From: Pomacea canaliculata
Lineage: Eukaryota; Mollusca; Gastropoda; Architaenioglossa; Ampullariidae
Assembly (NCBI RefSeq): GCF_003073045.1
Contig: NC_037603.1
Span: 19,164,192-19,228,191 of the forward strand
Reading direction: 5' to 3'
Length of the DNA: 64,000 bases
Position 1 is the first letter of the stretch. Each line of letters starts with the position of its first letter. The position numbers and the translations under genes are program-made. Shown one piece after another: positions 60,601-64,000 of the stretch. The notes beneath the pieces were generated by a model. That model searched no databases, was not told the origin of the DNA, and worked only from the letters and a program-made list of their open reading frames with translations.

Positions 60601-63600
60601 GGGTTTCTGGTTTTAGGAACAGGACAAATGATGGATTTTTTCCAGATATTTGGTACAGTACTCACTTTTACCGACCAAGAGAACAACTGAGTAAAAACAC
60701 CAGACAGCTGAGTCGCACAGTTTTTCAACACTCTTCCACAAATACCATCAGGGCCACATGCCTTCCACACATTCACACGTCTAAAAAGGGATAAAACAGC
60801 ATTTTCCTCAATCACAAAGTCATCCAGTTCGCTCCCATGCTGCTCCTCCCCTACTCTCTTCTCCAGTTCAGAAATCACATTAAATAACTCCTCCCCAACA
60901 TCATCCCTCTCAAAGCGACAATAAAATTCATTCAGTTTGTTTGCATAATCTACTCTTTCTTCCAAGGACATGGAGAAGACACTGGTCAGCGGGTGATTTT
61001 GACCCGTCAATATTTTCAGGCCTTTCCATGCATCCCTCATGTTCCCACCCTCAAACTGCTTCTCTACCTTTCCTTTATAATCTAACTTGGCTTTTCTAAT
61101 TTCTCCCCTCAGCTTTTTCTGTACCCGCTTTCTATCTATTCTATCGCCTGTCTGAAATGCAACCTTCTTAGCGTTTAGAGTGTTTTTCAGTTGCCTAGTA
61201 AATCCAGGGTTTGTTGTTTGGTAAATTTTTCACTACTTTCCTTGGGATAATCATGTCTTTACAAAAACCAATATAATCAGAAATAACATCGGTGGCAGTA
61301 TGGACATCATCAGCAGAATCCAGAAAAACATTCCAGTCGGTGCATTCAAAGCAACCCTGCAACCGCTCAACAGAATCGTGAGACCAGATTTGAACAGTAC
61401 GCGTAACAATGGGGTTAGTTTGAACTATCGGTTTGTAGGCAGGAATAAGATGTACAGCGTTGTGATCGGACTGACCGATGTTAGGGAGCCGGATGGATTT
61501 GAATGCATTGGGTATGTTGCCGTAGCAACGATCGGGTTGACAGTCAAGACGGGTAGTACAAGTTACATATTGTTTGAAAGCAGGCAGAGCAGATCGTAAA
61601 TCACAGTTATTAAAATCAAAAGTTATTAAAAAAATATTAGTATTGACTAGACAATTAGAGTGAAAGTATAGGTGCTCTGGAGAAAGACTGCGCGCGCATG
61701 TGTGGGAAAGTCTACAAGTGTGATTGTCAGTGTGTGCATACGTATGTATATGTCCTTGCAAATGTGCGTAAATATGTGGAATGTGTGTGTGTAATTTGTA
61801 AATATGTGAAATATGTGTGTAATGCTATGTCTATGTATGTTTATATGTAAGAATGTGTTGGGTTGTTGTGTTAAAGGGTAAACAGTATGAAAGAATTTAC
61901 CACAAATGATAACAAGGTTTTAACATTTTTCGTGTTGATTTTAACTTTCTAGAGAAAACATATCCCTTTATACATACTACTTTCTTGTTTACTTTACAAT
62001 AGGAGCACCCACCAGCAGTGATACCATCCCTCAAAGGACTCCAAGCCCACAGGCCAAAGGTAGGTCAACTTGCTTTCATCTTATCAATAATATCAATATT
62101 TATATAAAAATAAAAAATAATTAATATTATCTAAATAAAAATTTACTTCTTAAGGCAACAATTACTTGCATTCGTGATCGTTTTTTAGAGGGTGCAGGGG
62201 TAGATTGTCTGAATGAAGAAGTTTCTTACATAACTTCCGGCAAAGACCTCCATGTCTCGTGCGCCGTTGATTATATTATTAGTACATGATCTTATGGAGT
62301 GTTCTCTACTAGACTGATGCTAATGTTTCATTAATATATTCTAATCTTTGGCTGGTTTGGGGGAAGCTGCTTTGGTGGTAACGGTCATCCCTACTTAAAG
62401 TCTCTCTCCTTTTGTCTCTACCTTACTTTTCCTCTGTCTGTATGTCTCCTGGATCGTTCTCCGTCTCTTATATAAATATACACACACAGAGTAAAAAAAA
62501 ACCACAATTTTCTTTCAGTGCAAAATAAGCATTTGAGCATAAATATACAAGATTTTGTAATTACGGACATGAAAATAGTTTGCATCACACTTTATCAAGA
62601 ATGTGTTGAAAGTCTACGAATAGTAAACACGCTTGACCATAGTTTATTACTTTTCCGTAGAGATTAAACTGCAGCATCGACTTCCATACAGTTAGTTACA
62701 AAAATTTGGCTTTTTTCTATTTTTTTCAGGAGCGTCTAGTCTCAATATAGAAAACCAAAGTATTCGAAGCGGTATGTATCTTGTTCTTTCTCTTCTGTTT
62801 GAAAATTGTCTTTCAATTAATAGACAGAGACAATGGTCTAAGCAAAGGGTTCACAGGTCTCTTATCAAAAGTCTCCTTTTTTGCTTACTTTGCCTGTCCT
62901 CTTGTCTGTTTGTCTGTCTGCCTATTTACTTATGCGAATTCCCAAACAAATCTCATTTCATGTAAAGTGGAAGGTCACATTAATGTTGCTTATACGTTAA
63001 CGGGAAGGATTTAGGTATGAACAGATAAGACTAGAAAGAAACTTAAATAAAAAACAAGGGAACATCAGATCAAAGTGATTTAATCTTCTTATTATAGAAG
63101 TAGATAACTAAACAGCACTAAAACAATTACTTATTTCTATATTTAATTGTCTTCCACCTTCATCAGTCTAATTACTATTTTTTATTTCATTGAACAAAGA
63201 CATACAAGAGTAAAGAATGAGGAGATATGATAAGGACAGAACATCTTTTTTCAGATGGCAGCGCTAAAGGAAGGAAGCTAAAGAGATGCCTTGCCATACT
63301 CCTTGCTCTTATTGCGTCATTTGTTGTTATTTCCGGTGTGATTGTTGTCATTTACTATTTTAAAAACAAAGGTAACAGAAAATTGGCTTTTATTTTTTCT
63401 TAAATAAAGGTGTGTGAGTGTGTGTGTGTGTGTGAGAGAGAGAGAATCAGTTATGAATTATTCTGTTGTGAATCCACATTGTTTATTCAATCTTCACAAA
63501 TCTGGACAAAAGATTATTTTTTTTTAATCTCGGGAGGGAGGTTCAATAACTACCCTTGGTTGCCTTATGATGTTTTGCGGAATTTCATGCTAAGTTTACT

Positions 63601-63818
63601 GTTTTTCTTGGTTTATTTAACTCAACTGGAGTCCTCCGTGACAATGTGTGTGTGGGGGAGGAAAGGGGGATATATGTGTGGGTGTTTACATGTTCATTTG
63701 TTTGTATCTTCGTGTGTTCACGTGTTTATGTGTTTGTGTGCTTCTATGTTTATGTGTATAAATAGTGGTATAACATCTCCCTCAACCTTGTTTGCAGAAA
63801 ATAATCAGACAGATACAG
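57623..63818 (+). CDS. Gene H: tandem paralogue of G, cut by window end
   Basis: Exons: 57623-57691, 57796-57888, 58130-58207, 58726-58800, 59094-59144, 62003-62059, 62730-62771, 63255-63371 (TM) and 63798-63818; the SEA and later exons lie beyond the window. Every exon is phase 1-1. The cytoplasmic tail repeats an Arg/Pro motif once per exon: RPRQRPPTPP, KTRQRSPTPP, KRRQRSPSPP and QRTPSPQ. These are proline-rich, proline-directed-phosphorylation-like or SH3-type ligand strings. Exons at 58726 (IDNPSDRDSISTISSS), 59094, 62003, 62730 (IENQSIRSG) and 63255 match exons of G. The TM is LAILLALIASFVVISGVIVVIYYF. The initiating exon was not found. A LINE sits in the intron between 59144 and 62003. 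Function is inferred from F and G only. Confidence 0.7.
57965..58003 (+). pseudogene. Relic of an RQRPPTP-type tail exon in H
   Basis: ATAAGACAAAGACCTCCAAC and its continuation read RQRPPTPLSN and end at a donor-like ACAGTAGGTCGAC, like the neighbouring tail exons, but there is no acceptor or upstream half. It looks like one member of the serially duplicated exon set that has lost its start. Confidence 0.45.
59197..61634 (-). mobile_element. 5'-truncated non-LTR retrotransposon (LINE)
   Basis: A minus-strand element in an intron of H. From its 5' end: the last part of the endonuclease (CDLRSALP, then IGQSDHNAVHL, about 61625-61460), a linker, a reverse transcriptase with GPDGICGRVLKN, LNDYRPVALTSI and LDPFQFAYKQHRSTDDA, the catalytic KYSDDTALL (at about 60120) and a C-terminal region (KYLGTVIDDKLTFN to NKCWKDL) ending at 59431. 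At least two frame faults are seen: one near 61205-61215 and one near 60368, where a T run is one base short. The 3' end is a run of about six TTGAA units (59197-59225), as in CR1/Rex1/L2-type elements that end in short repeats rather than poly(A). The matching intron of G (48828-49182) lacks it, so it came after the G/H duplication. CR1-group placement is from motif memory. Confidence 0.85.
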
Positions 63819-64000
63819 GTAAGCATATTTGTTTTGTTTTGTTTTTTGTTTGTGTGATAAAGTAGAGTAAAATAATTTCCTCACTCTCTTGAGATATGGA
63901 GAATAGAGAAGCTATTAAACAACCAACAATCTGAAACTCTCATGAAATTTAAAAAAGCACTTCAATACTTTTTCTACCCAAACTCATTTGGTCTTTTTTC

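Noticed and set aside
62330-62470. Possible SINE with GTCATCCCTAC in the intron of H
   Set aside because: A single phrase resembles the 3894/7148 SINE family; no promoter boxes or tail were found.

Overview
The window is animal nuclear DNA: AT-rich, with multi-exon genes split by ordinary GT-AG introns, many microsatellites, and LINE, SINE and DNA-transposon debris. No operons, rRNA, tRNA or CRISPR are seen. SEA plus peritrophin-type chitin-binding proteins, tRNA-headed SINEs and species-specific gene expansions fit a lophotrochozoan, most likely a mollusc. That placement is an inference, not a proof.

Left half (1-32 kb): a cluster of two unrelated, co-duplicated gene families. Family 1 encodes a two-pass membrane protein: an acidic tandem-repeat tail, TM1, a coiled coil, TM2 and a C-terminal alpha/beta domain with a faintly TIR-like pattern. 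Three copies are present. Copy A (plus, 1.5-5.7 kb) and copy B (minus, 7.6-12.4 kb) are broken. Copy C (minus, 20.9-25.4 kb) is intact and assembles by hand from seven exons into 797 codons plus a stop. Family 2 encodes a small P-loop GTPase with a C-terminal membrane hairpin. Copies D (plus, 15.0-19.0 kb, 386 aa) and E (plus, 28.0-31.7 kb, 440 aa) are both open and share all internal exon lengths. B/D and C/E are divergent head-to-head pairs, so the unit that duplicated is a two-gene module. Its promoter and first-exon block is present three times (about 12.4-12.8, 13.7-14.05 and 26.8-27.4 kb).

Right half (34-64 kb): a second tandem family of three plus-strand genes (F, G and H, the last cut by the window end). 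They encode type II membrane proteins with a short cytoplasmic tail built from tiny phase 1-1 exons, one TM, a SEA domain carrying a GSIIV self-cleavage-type site, and chitin-binding (CBM14/peritrophin-A) modules. F also has a Ser/Thr-rich mucin-like linker. G and H are a tandem duplication of about 10 kb that includes their promoters.

Mobile DNA: a hAT-type MITE with an 8-bp target duplication in an intron of D, a pogo/Tigger derivative in an intron of E, a HARBI1-like fragment in G, a 5'-truncated LINE in an intron of H, a LINE endonuclease fragment in F, and several SINE copies. The best candidate for an undescribed system is the divergent GTPase / coiled-coil membrane-protein module. A role in innate immunity is a guess from architecture and duplication pattern only.
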